The notes beneath the pieces are model-generated. The model searched no databases. It was not told the origin of the DNA and saw only the letters and a list, made by a program, of their open reading frames with translations. From CAJXII01 sp965242915 (GTDB lineage Bacteria; Campylobacterota; Campylobacteria; Campylobacterales; Arcobacteraceae), in the NCBI GenBank assembly GCA_965242915.1, contig CBDETN010000021.1, positions 1 through 64,000 on the forward strand: 64,000 bases of DNA. The letters run 5' to 3'. The position numbers and the translations under genes are program-made. Below are positions 53,801 to 63,189 of the stretch, in pieces (the first letter of the stretch is position 1; each line of letters begins with the position of its first letter).

Positions 53801-55302
53801 GTAAAATTTCTATGTTTATTTGAAAAACAAGCCAATGGAGTATCATCACCCATAGAACCAGTTGGTTCTTTACCATCATCAGACATTGGCTCAATCATTT
53901 GGTCCAATACTTCATAAGATATATTAAAATATCTTTGTTTTTTCGGTAACTGCTCAAATTTATAATCATCATTATCTAAAAATGTTTCTTCAACATATTC
54001 TTGCAGATAATCCATATCTTTTGTCAACCATTTTGCATAATTCTGAGAAGATTTCAAATAATCATTGATATCATCTTCTTTTAAAACTTTTCCATATTTT
54101 AAATCAAGCCCAATCATTTGTCCAGATTGTAATCTTCCTCTCTCTAAAATATTATCATCGGCAATATCAACAGTTCCATACTCACTGGTTATGAACAATC
54201 TATCATCTTTTGTAATTACATATTTTGAAGGTCTCAAACCATTACGGTCAATCAAACATCCAATGTACCGACCATCTGTAAGTGAAACAGCAGCAGGTCC
54301 ATCCCAAGGTTCAAAACAAGTTGAGCTGTACTCATAAAAAGCTCTTAAATCAGGATCCATATGCGGAGCATTTTGCCAAGGTGCCGGAACTAAACTTCTT
54401 GCAGCCTTAAAGAAATCCATACCATTGACAATTAAAAATTCAAACATATTATCTAAAGATGCACTATCGCTGCCACCCTCTTGTAAAATCGGGAAAATTC
54501 GCCCCAATTCTTCATCACTAAAAATATCAGATTTAATAGTTTCCATTTTTACTTTTACATTAAATCTATTTGCATCAATAGAGTTAATCTCGCCATTATG
54601 TGCAATACCTCTAAACGGTTGTGCTAGTCTCCATCTTGGAAGTGTATTGGTTGAAAATCTTTGATGATAAAGGGCAAATGAAATTTTAAAATCTTCAGCT
54701 GACAAATCTTTATAAAACTGCTTAATAGTTGTAGGCATCACAAGCCCCTTGTAAGCAATCACTTTAGATGAAAATGTGGGGATATAAAAATCTTCATCAG
54801 CTGTTAATTCATGTTCACACTCTTTTCTAGTTAAATAAAGCATAGCATCAAATCTTTGAGTTGATACAAGTGAATTAGGCACAACAAAAACTTGAATAAT
54901 ATTTGATAAAATCTCTAAAGCTTGTTTTCCTAAAGCATCTGTATCAATAGGAACAGTACGAGTTAAAACTACTTTTAAATCATTTATTTCACAATATTTT
55001 TTAAATACATCAATTTGATTATCATCAGTAGCAAATATCATAGCAACAGCATATTTCTGCGGTAAATCTATATTACTTTGTTTAGCAATCTTTCTCATAA
55101 ATTTATCTGGCATTGAAAGAAGCAATCCACTTCCATCTCCACTCTTACCATCAGCGGCTACAGCACCTCTGTGCATCATTCTTGAAAGCGATTCTATAGC
55201 ATCTTCAAGATTTTGGTGTGTTGGTTTGTTTTTTAAGTTTGCAACTAGTCCAAAACCACAATTGTCTTTAAAAGAAGTTAATTTGTCTAAATTACAACCC
55301 AT
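50896..55302 (-). CDS. gltB: Glutamate synthase large subunit, E. coli-type
   Basis: Alpha subunit of GOGAT: releases ammonia from glutamine and adds it to 2-oxoglutarate to make glutamate. 1468 residues. The N-terminal amidotransferase has its nucleophile in DNCGFGLVA (Cys15 after a short propeptide). It then has the central and FMN domains with EGGEDPARFG, ADGGTGAAPLTSIKHTG and the [3Fe-4S] site CKILRICHTNKCSVG, then the C-terminal beta-helix with repeated GxxxG units. The short N-terminus and RMMHRGAVAADGKSGDGSGLL follow the proteobacterial type. It shares a ~180-bp divergent region with the second gltB. Confidence 0.94.
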   Translation of the reverse strand: MGCNLDKLTSFKDNCGFGLVANLKNKPTHQNLEDAIESLSRMMHRGAVAADGKSGDGSGLLLSMPDKFMRKIAKQSNIDLPQKYAVAMIFATDDNQIDVFKKYCEINDLKVVLTRTVPIDTDALGKQALEILSNIIQVFVVPNSLVSTQRFDAMLYLTRKECEHELTADEDFYIPTFSSKVIAYKGLVMPTTIKQFYKDLSAEDFKISFALYHQRFSTNTLPRWRLAQPFRGIAHNGEINSIDANRFNVKVKMETIKSDIFSDEELGRIFPILQEGGSDSASLDNMFEFLIVNGMDFFKAARSLVPAPWQNAPHMDPDLRAFYEYSSTCFEPWDGPAAVSLTDGRYIGCLIDRNGLRPSKYVITKDDRLFITSEYGTVDIADDNILERGRLQSGQMIGLDLKYGKVLKEDDINDYLKSSQNYAKWLTKDMDYLQEYVEETFLDNDDYKFEQLPKKQRYFNISYEVLDQMIEPMSDDGKEPTGSMGDDTPLACFSNKHRNFTDFFRQKFAQVTNPPIDPYREKVVMSLNTGFGQIHNVLTENAKFAKRLKSASPILMKEKMDVLVSFGDEKNPRFDEYYKNKFFTTTFKADLKLSLETLYRSVKDAIVKEKVSVVILDDRALDKAHKLIPMALAVGFINQNLQVDGIKNSVSIVTVTGEVYDPHSAAVLLAFGATAIYPYMMYASVVAYNERKELSTYALSAKLKNTQVALNGGLMKIMSKMGIATIASYRNSSLFDVIGLSDEIISDCFSHAMSDLCGLGYEDIEKRIEASHFDAFVSDKTMYPLDMGGFYKYLNDGEYHDFGPATTKAIQSDFKGLKALIEGRDKKFIRDFFEFNSDKKSIDIKKVESKDEIYKRFAAAAMSCGSISVEAHEAIAVAMNTIGAMSNSGEGGEDPARFGTLKNSKIKQVASGRFGVTPGYLRSAMELQIKVAQGAKPGEGGQLPGSKVTHMIATLRHTTPGVTLISPPPHHDIYSIEDLAQLIFDLKQINPDATITVKLVSTIGVGTIAAGVAKAYADKIIISGADGGTGAAPLTSIKHTGNAWELGLSEAHNALKANHLRSSVHLQADSGLKTGIDVVKAAMLGAESYAFGTSLLTILGCKILRICHTNKCSVGVATQDVDLREKFSGTVERLISYFEFLAQDVQEILSTLGYTKMEDIIGRSDLLKVIDDEFAQKFDFQNVLRRIDGIDTCQQKSNEPFDKNEMEKALLKKVHPTIENPNDSITIDTNISNLNRSFGTLISGEIAKYYGDDGLPENSINFNLKGIAGQSFGAFLSKGINIYLEGAGNDYIGKGMSGGKIIINPAQQGEKFAGAGNTCLYGATGGKLYIRASVGERFAVRNSGCITIVEGTGNNACEYMTGGIMVTLGKTGINFGAGMTGGLAFVYDKNREFIDNMNQELIEAVRIDTDDTERERIYLKKMLKDYVNETKSIKAQCILDNFRAQIRNFWMVKPKNMTVLPLNPDEGV

Positions 55303-55481
55303 CTTTTTCCTTTTATTATATGTTTATATTTAATTTGAGGAGTGTATCTAAATGATAATTAAAAAGTGGTTAAGTGGCATATTATGACGCTATTGATTAG
55401 TATTATTTATTTATTTAAACTGTTAAACAAGTACTTTTAGATATCCTAAAGTCAAATTAAATCCAAATGGAGAAGTTGTAT
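55303..55481. promoter_or_regulatory. Divergent promoter region of the two gltB genes
   Basis: 179 bases between two head-to-head GOGAT operons, so both sets of promoter elements must lie here unless transcription starts elsewhere. The leftward gene has AAAGGAAA as ribosome site and a TATAAT-like sequence very close to its ATG (minus strand 55315-55320). The rightward gene has GGAGAAG 6 nt before ATG 55482. No clear inverted-repeat operator was noticed. Confidence 0.45.
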
Positions 55482-58400
55482 ATGAAATTAAAATGTTATC
55501 CTGAAAAAGAGGGTCTTTATGATCCAGAGTTTGAGCATGATGCTTGTGGTATTGGTTTTGTCGCACATTTAAAAGGGGTACAATCTCATAGTATTGTAAG
55601 CAATGGGATACAACTATTAATAAACCTTGAGCATAGAGGTGCAACAGGAGCTGAAAAAAATAGTGGTGACGGAGCTGGTATTTTAACTCAAATGCCACAT
55701 AAATTTATGCAAAAAATTGCAAAAGAGGAAGGTATTGATCTACCTGAATTTGGATCTTATGCAGTAGGTGTTGTATTTTTACCAAGAGATCCAAATGCTT
55801 ATACTGAATGTCAAAGTGTTGTTGAGCAATGTATTGAGGATTTAGGGCAAGAGTGTTTAGGGTGGAGAAAAGTTCCAACTTCTAATGAAAAATTAGGAGA
55901 GACTACATTGAGTGTTGAGCCTATTATTCAACATGTTTTTGTAAAAAAAGCTGATGATATCGATGGTGATGCTTTTGAGAGAAAACTATTTGTAATAAGA
56001 AAATATGCACAATCAAGAGTAACTGCATCTCCTACACAGGGTACAGGTTATTTTTATATGCCGTCTATGTCTTATAAAACTATTTCTTACAAAGGGCAGT
56101 TTACAACAGATCAACTTCCATCATATTTTTCAGACCTGCAAGATGAAGATTATGAATCGGCTATTGCTCTAGTGCATAGTAGATTTTCAACAAATACTTT
56201 CCCATCTTGGGCATTGGCTCAACCTTTTAGATATATAGCACATAATGGTGAGATAAACACTTTAAGAGGAAATATCAACTGGATGAAGGCTAGAAAGTCA
56301 TTATTAAAATCAAAATTATTTAGTGAAGATGAATTAGAAAAAATATATCCTTATCTTATAAATGAAGATAAAGGTAGTGATAGTTCTGTTTTAGATAATG
56401 TTATAGAGCTTCTTACTCTCGCAGGGCGGTCTTTACCACATGTGATGATGATGATGATTCCTGAAGCTTGGAAAGATGACGAGATGAATGAAGATACAAA
56501 AGCATTTTATGAATATCATGCAACATTTATGGAGCCATGGGATGGTCCAGCATCTGTCGCATTTACTGATGGTAAATTTATAGGGGCAACTTTGGATAGA
56601 AATGGTCTGCGACCTTCAAGATATTGTTTAACTAAGGATGATATTTTAGTAATGGCTTCCGAGCAAGGTGCTTTAGAATTTCCAAGTGAAGATATAGTTT
56701 TAAAAGGTAGATTACAACCCGGTAAAATGTTTCTAGCTGATTTAGAAAATGGCAGAATTATCACTGATGAGGAGATTAAAAAGACAATTTGCTCTGCACA
56801 CCCTTATAAAGACTGGATAGATAATCAAAAAATTAATTTAGATGATTTACCTTTAAATAGAGATGTAAAACAACCAAATCATAAAACTATCTTACAAAGA
56901 CAAAAATGTTATGGATATACACAAGAGGATCTTAAAACTATTTTAACTCCTATGGCAAATAATGCTTATGAAGCAACTGGTTCTATGGGTAATGATGCAG
57001 CACTTGCAGTATTATCACATCAATCAATTAACCTTTATAACTATTTCCATCAACTATTCGCTCAAGTTACAAACCCGCCGATTGATCCAATAAGAGAAAA
57101 ATCTGTTATGAGTTTAACTTCTTATATAGGAAGCCAAGGTAACTTATTTCAAGAGGTAGATGAAAAACGAAATTTTATCAAACTTTCAACACCTATTTTA
57201 ACAAATATTCAACTTGAAAAGCTAAGAGGGGTAAGTAAATTTAACTTTAAAGCTAAAACTATCTCTGTATTATTTGATACTACTAAAGATGGTGATATGA
57301 AAAAGGCTGTAAAAAAAGTTAAAGATGAAGTTTGTGAAGCTGTAGAAGATGGCTATACTGTAATTATTTTATCTACTCGTGGAGTTAATAAAACAAAAGC
57401 AGCGATACCATCATTACTTATAACTAGTGCTGTTCATCATCGTTTGATCTCAAGAGGTATTAGAACAAATTGTGGACTTGTAATTGAAACAGCTGAAGCT
57501 AGAGAGATTCACCATTTTGCAACTTTAGTTGGATATGGTGCAAATGCAATCAACCCTTATTTAGCATTTGAATCTATTGAAGATATGAGAAAAAGAAAAA
57601 TGATAAATGAAGATGTAACTCCTGAAATGGCAGAACAAAACTATATCACTGCTATTGGCAAGGGTATCTTTAAGATTATGTCTAAGATGGGAATTTCTAC
57701 TATCCGTTCTTATACAGGAGCTCAAATATTTGAAGCTGTTGGGTTAGGAGATGAGTTAATAAATAAATACTTTAAAGGAACACCTTCAAGATTAGGCGGT
57801 ATTGATATAGATACAATAGAAATTGAAACAAAACTTTGCCACAGTATTGCATATCCTAAACAGATGATAGAGACAAATGACTTGGGTGTTGGTGGACAGT
57901 ATGCATATAGACAAAGAGGTGAAAATCATCTTTTCTCTCCTGAAACTATATATCTACTTCAACAATCAACTAAAAATAATGATTTTAATACATTTAAACA
58001 ATATACTAAAATAATAGATGAGCCGCAAGAGAATTTTATAACACTTAGAAGTTTACTTGATTTTACAAAAAAAGATCCTATAAGTATTGATGAAGTTGAA
58101 CCGGTTGAAAATATTATGAAAAGATTTGCAACCGGAGCTATGAGTTATGGTTCTATCTCTGCTGAAGCTCATGAAACTCTAGCAATTGCTATGAACAGTA
58201 TTGGTGCAAAATCAAATACCGGTGAGGGTGGAGAAGATAGTAAGCGATTTGGAACAAATAAAAACTCTAAAATTAAGCAAGTTGCATCTGGACGATTTGG
58301 TGTGACTGCAAACTATCTTGTAAATGCCGAAGAGATTCAAATCAAACTGGCACAAGGTGCAAAACCAGGTGAAGGTGGACAACTTCCCGGTCATAAAGTA

Positions 58401-60017
58401 GATGATATAATTGGAGCGACTCGTCACTCAACTCCAGGTGTTGGTCTGATTTCACCACCACCGCATCATGATATTTACTCTATTGAAGATCTAAAACAAT
58501 TAATTCATGACCTTAAAAATGCAAATAAAGATGCTAGGATTAATACTAAGTTAGTATCTGAAGTTGGTGTTGGTACTATTGCTGCTGGTGTTGCAAAAGC
58601 ATTTTCTGATGTAATTTTAATAGCAGGATTTGATGGTGGTACAGGAGCATCTCCTCAAACATCTATCAAACATGCAGGACTTCCTTGGGAATTAGGACTA
58701 GCAGAAACTCATCAAACTTTAATTAAAAATGGTTTAAGAGGTAGAATTGTTCTTCAAACTGATGGACAACTTAGAACCGGTAGAGATATTGCTATTGCAA
58801 CTTTACTCGGTGCCGAAGAGTGGGGAGTAGCAACTTCTGCACTTGTAGTTGAGGGTTGTATTATGATGAGAAAATGTCATCTAAATACTTGTCCTGTAGG
58901 GATTGCTACACAAGATAAAGATTTAAGAGCTAAATATACAGGTAAACCTGAACATGTAGTAAACTTTATCAAATTTTTAGCACAAGATTTAAGAGAAGTT
59001 ATGGCTAGTCTCGGATTTAAAACTATCAATGAAATGGTTGGTCGTGTTGATAAGCTTAAAGCAAAAGAGGGTGTGAAACATTGGAAAGCTAAACATTTAC
59101 AACTAGATAAATTATTACATAAGATGCATGTAAGAAGTGCGGATAGCTCTTATAATACTATGAGTCAAGATCATGGTATTGAAACGGCACTTGATAATGA
59201 GCTTATTGAGATGATGAATGATGCCATTAAAAATAAGACTCCAATTAAAAAAGAGATCAATTTACGAAATACTCATAGAACTGTAGGAACAATGTTAAGT
59301 TCAGCTATGACAAAAATTTATGCTGAAGATGGATTGGCAGATGACACAATTCATTTTGTTGCTAAGGGTACTGGAGGTCAAAGTTTTGGTGCATTTGTAA
59401 ATAGTGGTATCACATTTGAGATAGAGGGTGATGCAAATGATTACTTTGGAAAAGGTCTTTGTGGTGGTAAACTTATCCTTTACCCACCTTTAAATGCTAC
59501 TTATGATGCAAACAGTACAACTATCTTAGGAAATGTTGCATTTTATGGAGCGACATCCGGTACATCATATATTTATGGACAAGCAGGTGAGAGATTTTGT
59601 GTAAGAAATAGTGGTGCAAAAGTTGTTGTTGGCTCTATTGGTGATCATGGTTGTGAATATATGACAGGTGGTAGAGTTGTAATTTTAGGTGAAATTGGTA
59701 AAAATTTTGCTGCTGGTATGAGTGGTGGTATTGCATTTATCTATGATGAGGGCAACTCATTATCTAAAAGAATCAATAAAGGTATGGTTGATTTAGATAA
59801 AATTACAGATCATGCTGATCATGAAGAAGAGATAAAAAATATGATTGAAGATTATGTAAAATATACAAATTCTAAAGAGGCAAAAGTAATTTTAGAAGAT
59901 TGGGAAAATGCTAAAGATAAATTTATCGTAGTATTTCCAATAGATTATAAAAGAGTGCTTGCACATAAAAAAAGATTAAAAGATGAGCAAGATGTTACAG
60001 TACATCTAAGCGCTTAG
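55482..60017 (+). CDS. gltB: Glutamate synthase large subunit, actinobacterial/Bacillus-type
   Basis: A second GOGAT alpha subunit of about 1511 residues. I start at ATG 55482 (MKLKCYPEKEGLYDPEFEHD) because GGAGAAG is well placed; 55467 is an alternative. The mature N-terminal Cys is in EHDACGIGFVAHL, followed by INLEHRGATGAEKNSGDGAGIL, the pattern of Mycobacterium and Bacillus GltB rather than E. coli. The FMN region has FDGGTGASPQTSIKHAG and the [3Fe-4S] site CIMMRKCHLNTCPVG. It is clearly not a recent copy of 50896-55302. It is co-transcribed with a matching gltD 11 nt downstream. Confidence 0.93.
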   Translation: MKLKCYPEKEGLYDPEFEHDACGIGFVAHLKGVQSHSIVSNGIQLLINLEHRGATGAEKNSGDGAGILTQMPHKFMQKIAKEEGIDLPEFGSYAVGVVFLPRDPNAYTECQSVVEQCIEDLGQECLGWRKVPTSNEKLGETTLSVEPIIQHVFVKKADDIDGDAFERKLFVIRKYAQSRVTASPTQGTGYFYMPSMSYKTISYKGQFTTDQLPSYFSDLQDEDYESAIALVHSRFSTNTFPSWALAQPFRYIAHNGEINTLRGNINWMKARKSLLKSKLFSEDELEKIYPYLINEDKGSDSSVLDNVIELLTLAGRSLPHVMMMMIPEAWKDDEMNEDTKAFYEYHATFMEPWDGPASVAFTDGKFIGATLDRNGLRPSRYCLTKDDILVMASEQGALEFPSEDIVLKGRLQPGKMFLADLENGRIITDEEIKKTICSAHPYKDWIDNQKINLDDLPLNRDVKQPNHKTILQRQKCYGYTQEDLKTILTPMANNAYEATGSMGNDAALAVLSHQSINLYNYFHQLFAQVTNPPIDPIREKSVMSLTSYIGSQGNLFQEVDEKRNFIKLSTPILTNIQLEKLRGVSKFNFKAKTISVLFDTTKDGDMKKAVKKVKDEVCEAVEDGYTVIILSTRGVNKTKAAIPSLLITSAVHHRLISRGIRTNCGLVIETAEAREIHHFATLVGYGANAINPYLAFESIEDMRKRKMINEDVTPEMAEQNYITAIGKGIFKIMSKMGISTIRSYTGAQIFEAVGLGDELINKYFKGTPSRLGGIDIDTIEIETKLCHSIAYPKQMIETNDLGVGGQYAYRQRGENHLFSPETIYLLQQSTKNNDFNTFKQYTKIIDEPQENFITLRSLLDFTKKDPISIDEVEPVENIMKRFATGAMSYGSISAEAHETLAIAMNSIGAKSNTGEGGEDSKRFGTNKNSKIKQVASGRFGVTANYLVNAEEIQIKLAQGAKPGEGGQLPGHKVDDIIGATRHSTPGVGLISPPPHHDIYSIEDLKQLIHDLKNANKDARINTKLVSEVGVGTIAAGVAKAFSDVILIAGFDGGTGASPQTSIKHAGLPWELGLAETHQTLIKNGLRGRIVLQTDGQLRTGRDIAIATLLGAEEWGVATSALVVEGCIMMRKCHLNTCPVGIATQDKDLRAKYTGKPEHVVNFIKFLAQDLREVMASLGFKTINEMVGRVDKLKAKEGVKHWKAKHLQLDKLLHKMHVRSADSSYNTMSQDHGIETALDNELIEMMNDAIKNKTPIKKEINLRNTHRTVGTMLSSAMTKIYAEDGLADDTIHFVAKGTGGQSFGAFVNSGITFEIEGDANDYFGKGLCGGKLILYPPLNATYDANSTTILGNVAFYGATSGTSYIYGQAGERFCVRNSGAKVVVGSIGDHGCEYMTGGRVVILGEIGKNFAAGMSGGIAFIYDEGNSLSKRINKGMVDLDKITDHADHEEEIKNMIEDYVKYTNSKEAKVILEDWENAKDKFIVVFPIDYKRVLAHKKRLKDEQDVTVHLSA

Positions 60018-60028
60018 GGGGATTAATT

Positions 60029-61483
60029 ATGGGAAAAATAACAGGATTTAAAGATTATGATAGAAAAATTTTTACATTAGCACCAGTTGTTGAAAGAATA
60101 AAACATTATAACGAGTTTACAACACCTTTAAGTAAAAAAGAGATGGAGTTTCAAGGTGCTAGATGTATGGATTGTGGAGTACCTTTTTGTCACAGTAACT
60201 ATGGGTGTCCAGTTGGAAACTTAATACCTCAATTTAATGATCAAATATATAGAGGAAAATGGGAGGGTGCATTTAGAACTTTAATGAGTACAAATAACTT
60301 TCCTGAATTTACAGGGCGTGTATGTCCTGCAATTTGTGAAACTGCTTGTGTATTAGGTATGAATGAAACGGCTGTTGGGATTAAAAATATTGAATATGCA
60401 ATTATAGAAAAAGCATATTCAAAAGGTTGGATGAAACCACAAATTCCAAAAAGACAAACAGGTAAAAATATAGCTATTATAGGTTCTGGTCCTGCAGGTC
60501 TTGCAGCTGCAAATCAGCTAAATAAAGCTGGACATAATGTAACAGTTTATGAAAAAGAGAAAAGAATTGGCGGACTTGTAAGATATGGTATTCCAAACTT
60601 TAAACTTGATAAAAAAGATGTAGTTCAAAGAAGAGTTGATCTAATGAGTCAAGAGGGAGTGAAGTTTATTACTGATGCAAATATTGGTGCTGATATTCCA
60701 TTAGCTGATTTACAAGAAACAAACGATGCAGTTATTATTACAACAGGAGCTGGAAATCCAAGAGATTTACCAATACAAAATAGAGATGCTAATAATATTC
60801 ATTTTGCTATGGAGTTTTTATCTCAAGCAAATGGTCGTGTTGAGGGAGAAAAGTTTGATACTGATATACTTGCAACTGATAAACATGTAGTTGTTATTGG
60901 TGGTGGAGATACAGGAAGTGACTGTGTTGGAAACTCAATAAGACAAGGAGCAACTAGTGTAACTCAAATTGAGCTTATGCCAAAAGCACCAGATGAGAGA
61001 ACTGCTGATATGCCTTGGCCTACATACCCTAGAGTTTTTAAACTGTCAACTTCTCAAGCTGAGGGTTGTGCGATGGATTTTAATATTCTTTCAAAATCAT
61101 TTATCAAAGATGAAAATGATAATGTTACAGGTATTAATTGTGTAAAAATTGAATGGGAAGGTAGAGGCTTTAATGAAATAGCAGGAAGCGAATTTGTACT
61201 TAAAGCAGATTTAGTACTTTTAGCTATGGGATTTTTAGGACCATTACAAGATGATGTTATAAAAGAATCAAACCTTGAAACAGATGAAAGAAGTAATATA
61301 AAAACAACTGGCTTTGCAACTTCAGTTGATGGTTTATTTAGTGCAGGAGACTGTAGAAGAGGTCAATCACTTGTAGTTTGGGCTATTCATGAGGGGCGTG
61401 AATGTGCTATAGAAGTAGATGAGTTTTTAACAAATACTAGAACTATGTTAAATCACAGAGATAAATCTCTTTGTGAGCTTTAA
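60029..61483 (+). CDS. gltD: Glutamate synthase small subunit, actinobacterial/Bacillus-type
   Basis: A 484-residue GOGAT beta subunit paired with the gltB ending 11 nt upstream (ribosome site GGGGGAT). Cluster cysteines are in CMDCGVPFCHSNYGCPVGNLIPQ (with the extra residues typical of this branch) and CPAICETACVLG; FAD and NADPH motifs are IIGSGPAGLAAANQL and VIGGGDTGSDCVGNS; a further ADMPWPTYPRVFK block is characteristic of the Bacillus/plant-like type. No lesion is visible. A strong terminator follows. Confidence 0.93.
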   Translation: MGKITGFKDYDRKIFTLAPVVERIKHYNEFTTPLSKKEMEFQGARCMDCGVPFCHSNYGCPVGNLIPQFNDQIYRGKWEGAFRTLMSTNNFPEFTGRVCPAICETACVLGMNETAVGIKNIEYAIIEKAYSKGWMKPQIPKRQTGKNIAIIGSGPAGLAAANQLNKAGHNVTVYEKEKRIGGLVRYGIPNFKLDKKDVVQRRVDLMSQEGVKFITDANIGADIPLADLQETNDAVIITTGAGNPRDLPIQNRDANNIHFAMEFLSQANGRVEGEKFDTDILATDKHVVVIGGGDTGSDCVGNSIRQGATSVTQIELMPKAPDERTADMPWPTYPRVFKLSTSQAEGCAMDFNILSKSFIKDENDNVTGINCVKIEWEGRGFNEIAGSEFVLKADLVLLAMGFLGPLQDDVIKESNLETDERSNIKTTGFATSVDGLFSAGDCRRGQSLVVWAIHEGRECAIEVDEFLTNTRTMLNHRDKSLCEL

Positions 61484-61500
61484 TATAAAATAGCAACCAT

Positions 61501-61536
61501 AAAAAAAGGTAGAGTTTTTAGCTCTACCTTTTTTTA
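61501..61536. terminator. Strong bidirectional terminator between gltD and the RNA helicase gene
   Basis: A7 then GGTAGAG (61508-61514), 7-nt loop, CTCTACC (61522-61528) then T8. It serves both the rightward gltBD operon and the leftward RNA helicase gene, which converge here. Confidence 0.85.
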
Positions 61537-61550
61537 ATTCAAGTTGAGAA

Positions 61551-63041
61551 TTAATCTCTACCTCTACTTCGATTTCTATCTCCGCCGCCACTACGACTTC
61601 GATTTCCACCATCACGACTTCCACCGCCACTTCTGTTTCCACGGTATCCACCGCCTCCACCAGAACCATTTCTTCTTCTTTGACTTCGGTTACGGTTTCC
61701 GCCACCACCGCCTTCTCTTACTCTTGAAAGCATAAATTCAATATCTTTTAAAGATTTTCCAATTTTATCTTTACCTTTAACTTTCTCTTGATCTCCAATA
61801 TATGAAGCCAACTTATAAACAATAGTTGATAAATCAAAATCTTCTTTTAAATCTTCAATAAAATCACATACTTTTTCATCTATCTCTTGAGCTTTAAGTT
61901 TATCTACAAGTGAAGCTTTTTGTTTACTTCTTACATCACCTATAGTTGGTATTACTTTTGACTCAATTTGAGTTCCAACATCTTTTTGAATCTTTTTTAG
62001 ACTTCTAAACTCAGCAGGTGTTACAATAGAAACTGCAATTCCTTCTTTCCCAGCTCTTCCTGTTCTTCCAATTCTATGCACATAAGGCTCTGAATCAAAT
62101 GGTAACTGATAATTAAATACATGTGATACATCTTTTACATCAAGTCCCCTTGCTGCAACATCAGTTGCTACTAAAACCTCAAGTTTATCACCTTTAAACG
62201 CACGAATAACTTCTTCTCTTTGTCTCTGCTCCATATCTCCATGAAGACCTTTCGCACTAAATCCTTGAGATACAAGGTAAGTTGCCAATCTGTCAACATC
62301 TCTTTTCATTCTACAAAATACAATTGATTTATGAGGATTTTTATAATCAAAAAGTCTCATTAAAGCATCATCTCTCTCATATTCTTCAACTACATAAAAT
62401 GATTGTTTAATATTTGTATTTGTTATTTCACTTTTAGTAATAGTGATAAATTCTGGGTTATTAAGAACTGTTTTTGCTAGTCTTTTAATAGGTTCAGGCA
62501 TAGTAGCACTGAACATTAAAGTTTGTCTTTCATCTGGCATATATGTAAAAATTTCTTTAATATCATCTAGAAATCCCATATCCATCATCTCATCTGCTTC
62601 ATCTAAAACTACAAATGATGGAGAAATCTTAATTTGTTTATTTTTAAGTAAATCTATAAATCTACCTGGAGTAGCAACTATAATTGAAGCTTGTTCAACA
62701 TGTTTAATTTGTCTTGAGTATGAACTACCACCATATACAGTTGCAGTTTTTGCATTTAAGAATTTTCCAAATCTAAAAAGCTCATCACTTACTTGCATTG
62801 CAAGTTCTCTTGTAGGTACGATAACTACTGCTTCAACAGTACCATCACATTTCATATTTTGTAAAATTGGAAGACCAAAAGCAGCAGTTTTACCTGTACC
62901 TGTTTGAGCTTGGGCTACTATATCACGACCTGCAATTACTACTGGAATTGCTTGTTCTTGTATTGGGCTTGGTTCTACAAACCCTGCTGCGTCAACAGCT
63001 TTTTCTAAATCTTTCTTTAGATTAAAATCCGTAAATTTCAT
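61551..63041 (-). CDS. DEAD-box RNA helicase (RhlE/CsdA-like) with Gly/Arg-rich tail
   Basis: A 496-residue RNA helicase. It shows the Q motif (GFVEPSPIQEQAIP), AQTGTGKTAAFG (~residues 44-55), PTRELAMQ, TPGRFI, LDEADEMMDMGF, SATMP and HRIGRTGRAG. The C-terminus (~residues 445-496) is low-complexity with many Gly, Arg, Asn and Ser, an RGG-like tail that typically binds RNA and can promote condensation. The tail is encoded by repetitive GC-richer DNA, unusual in this AT-rich window. It lacks the DbpA RNA-binding domain of the other helicase at 25858. Confidence 0.88.
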   Translation of the reverse strand: MKFTDFNLKKDLEKAVDAAGFVEPSPIQEQAIPVVIAGRDIVAQAQTGTGKTAAFGLPILQNMKCDGTVEAVVIVPTRELAMQVSDELFRFGKFLNAKTATVYGGSSYSRQIKHVEQASIIVATPGRFIDLLKNKQIKISPSFVVLDEADEMMDMGFLDDIKEIFTYMPDERQTLMFSATMPEPIKRLAKTVLNNPEFITITKSEITNTNIKQSFYVVEEYERDDALMRLFDYKNPHKSIVFCRMKRDVDRLATYLVSQGFSAKGLHGDMEQRQREEVIRAFKGDKLEVLVATDVAARGLDVKDVSHVFNYQLPFDSEPYVHRIGRTGRAGKEGIAVSIVTPAEFRSLKKIQKDVGTQIESKVIPTIGDVRSKQKASLVDKLKAQEIDEKVCDFIEDLKEDFDLSTIVYKLASYIGDQEKVKGKDKIGKSLKDIEFMLSRVREGGGGGNRNRSQRRRNGSGGGGGYRGNRSGGGSRDGGNRSRSGGGDRNRSRGRD

Positions 63042-63189
63042 TTATTGTTTTCCTTATATTAATATAGGATTACTCTAAACTTCCAAACTTAACTTATTTA
63101 AATTTACTTCGAGATTCCCTATATTTTGCGGATTATATCGAAGTCATACTTAAAAGTATATTTAATGATTTTTAATGTATAATGAATTT

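Noticed and set aside
61544..61735. Plus-strand open frame opposite the RNA helicase tail
   Set aside because: Low-complexity mirror of the Gly/Arg-rich C-terminus, rich in His/Phe/Leu; a shadow of the real gene.
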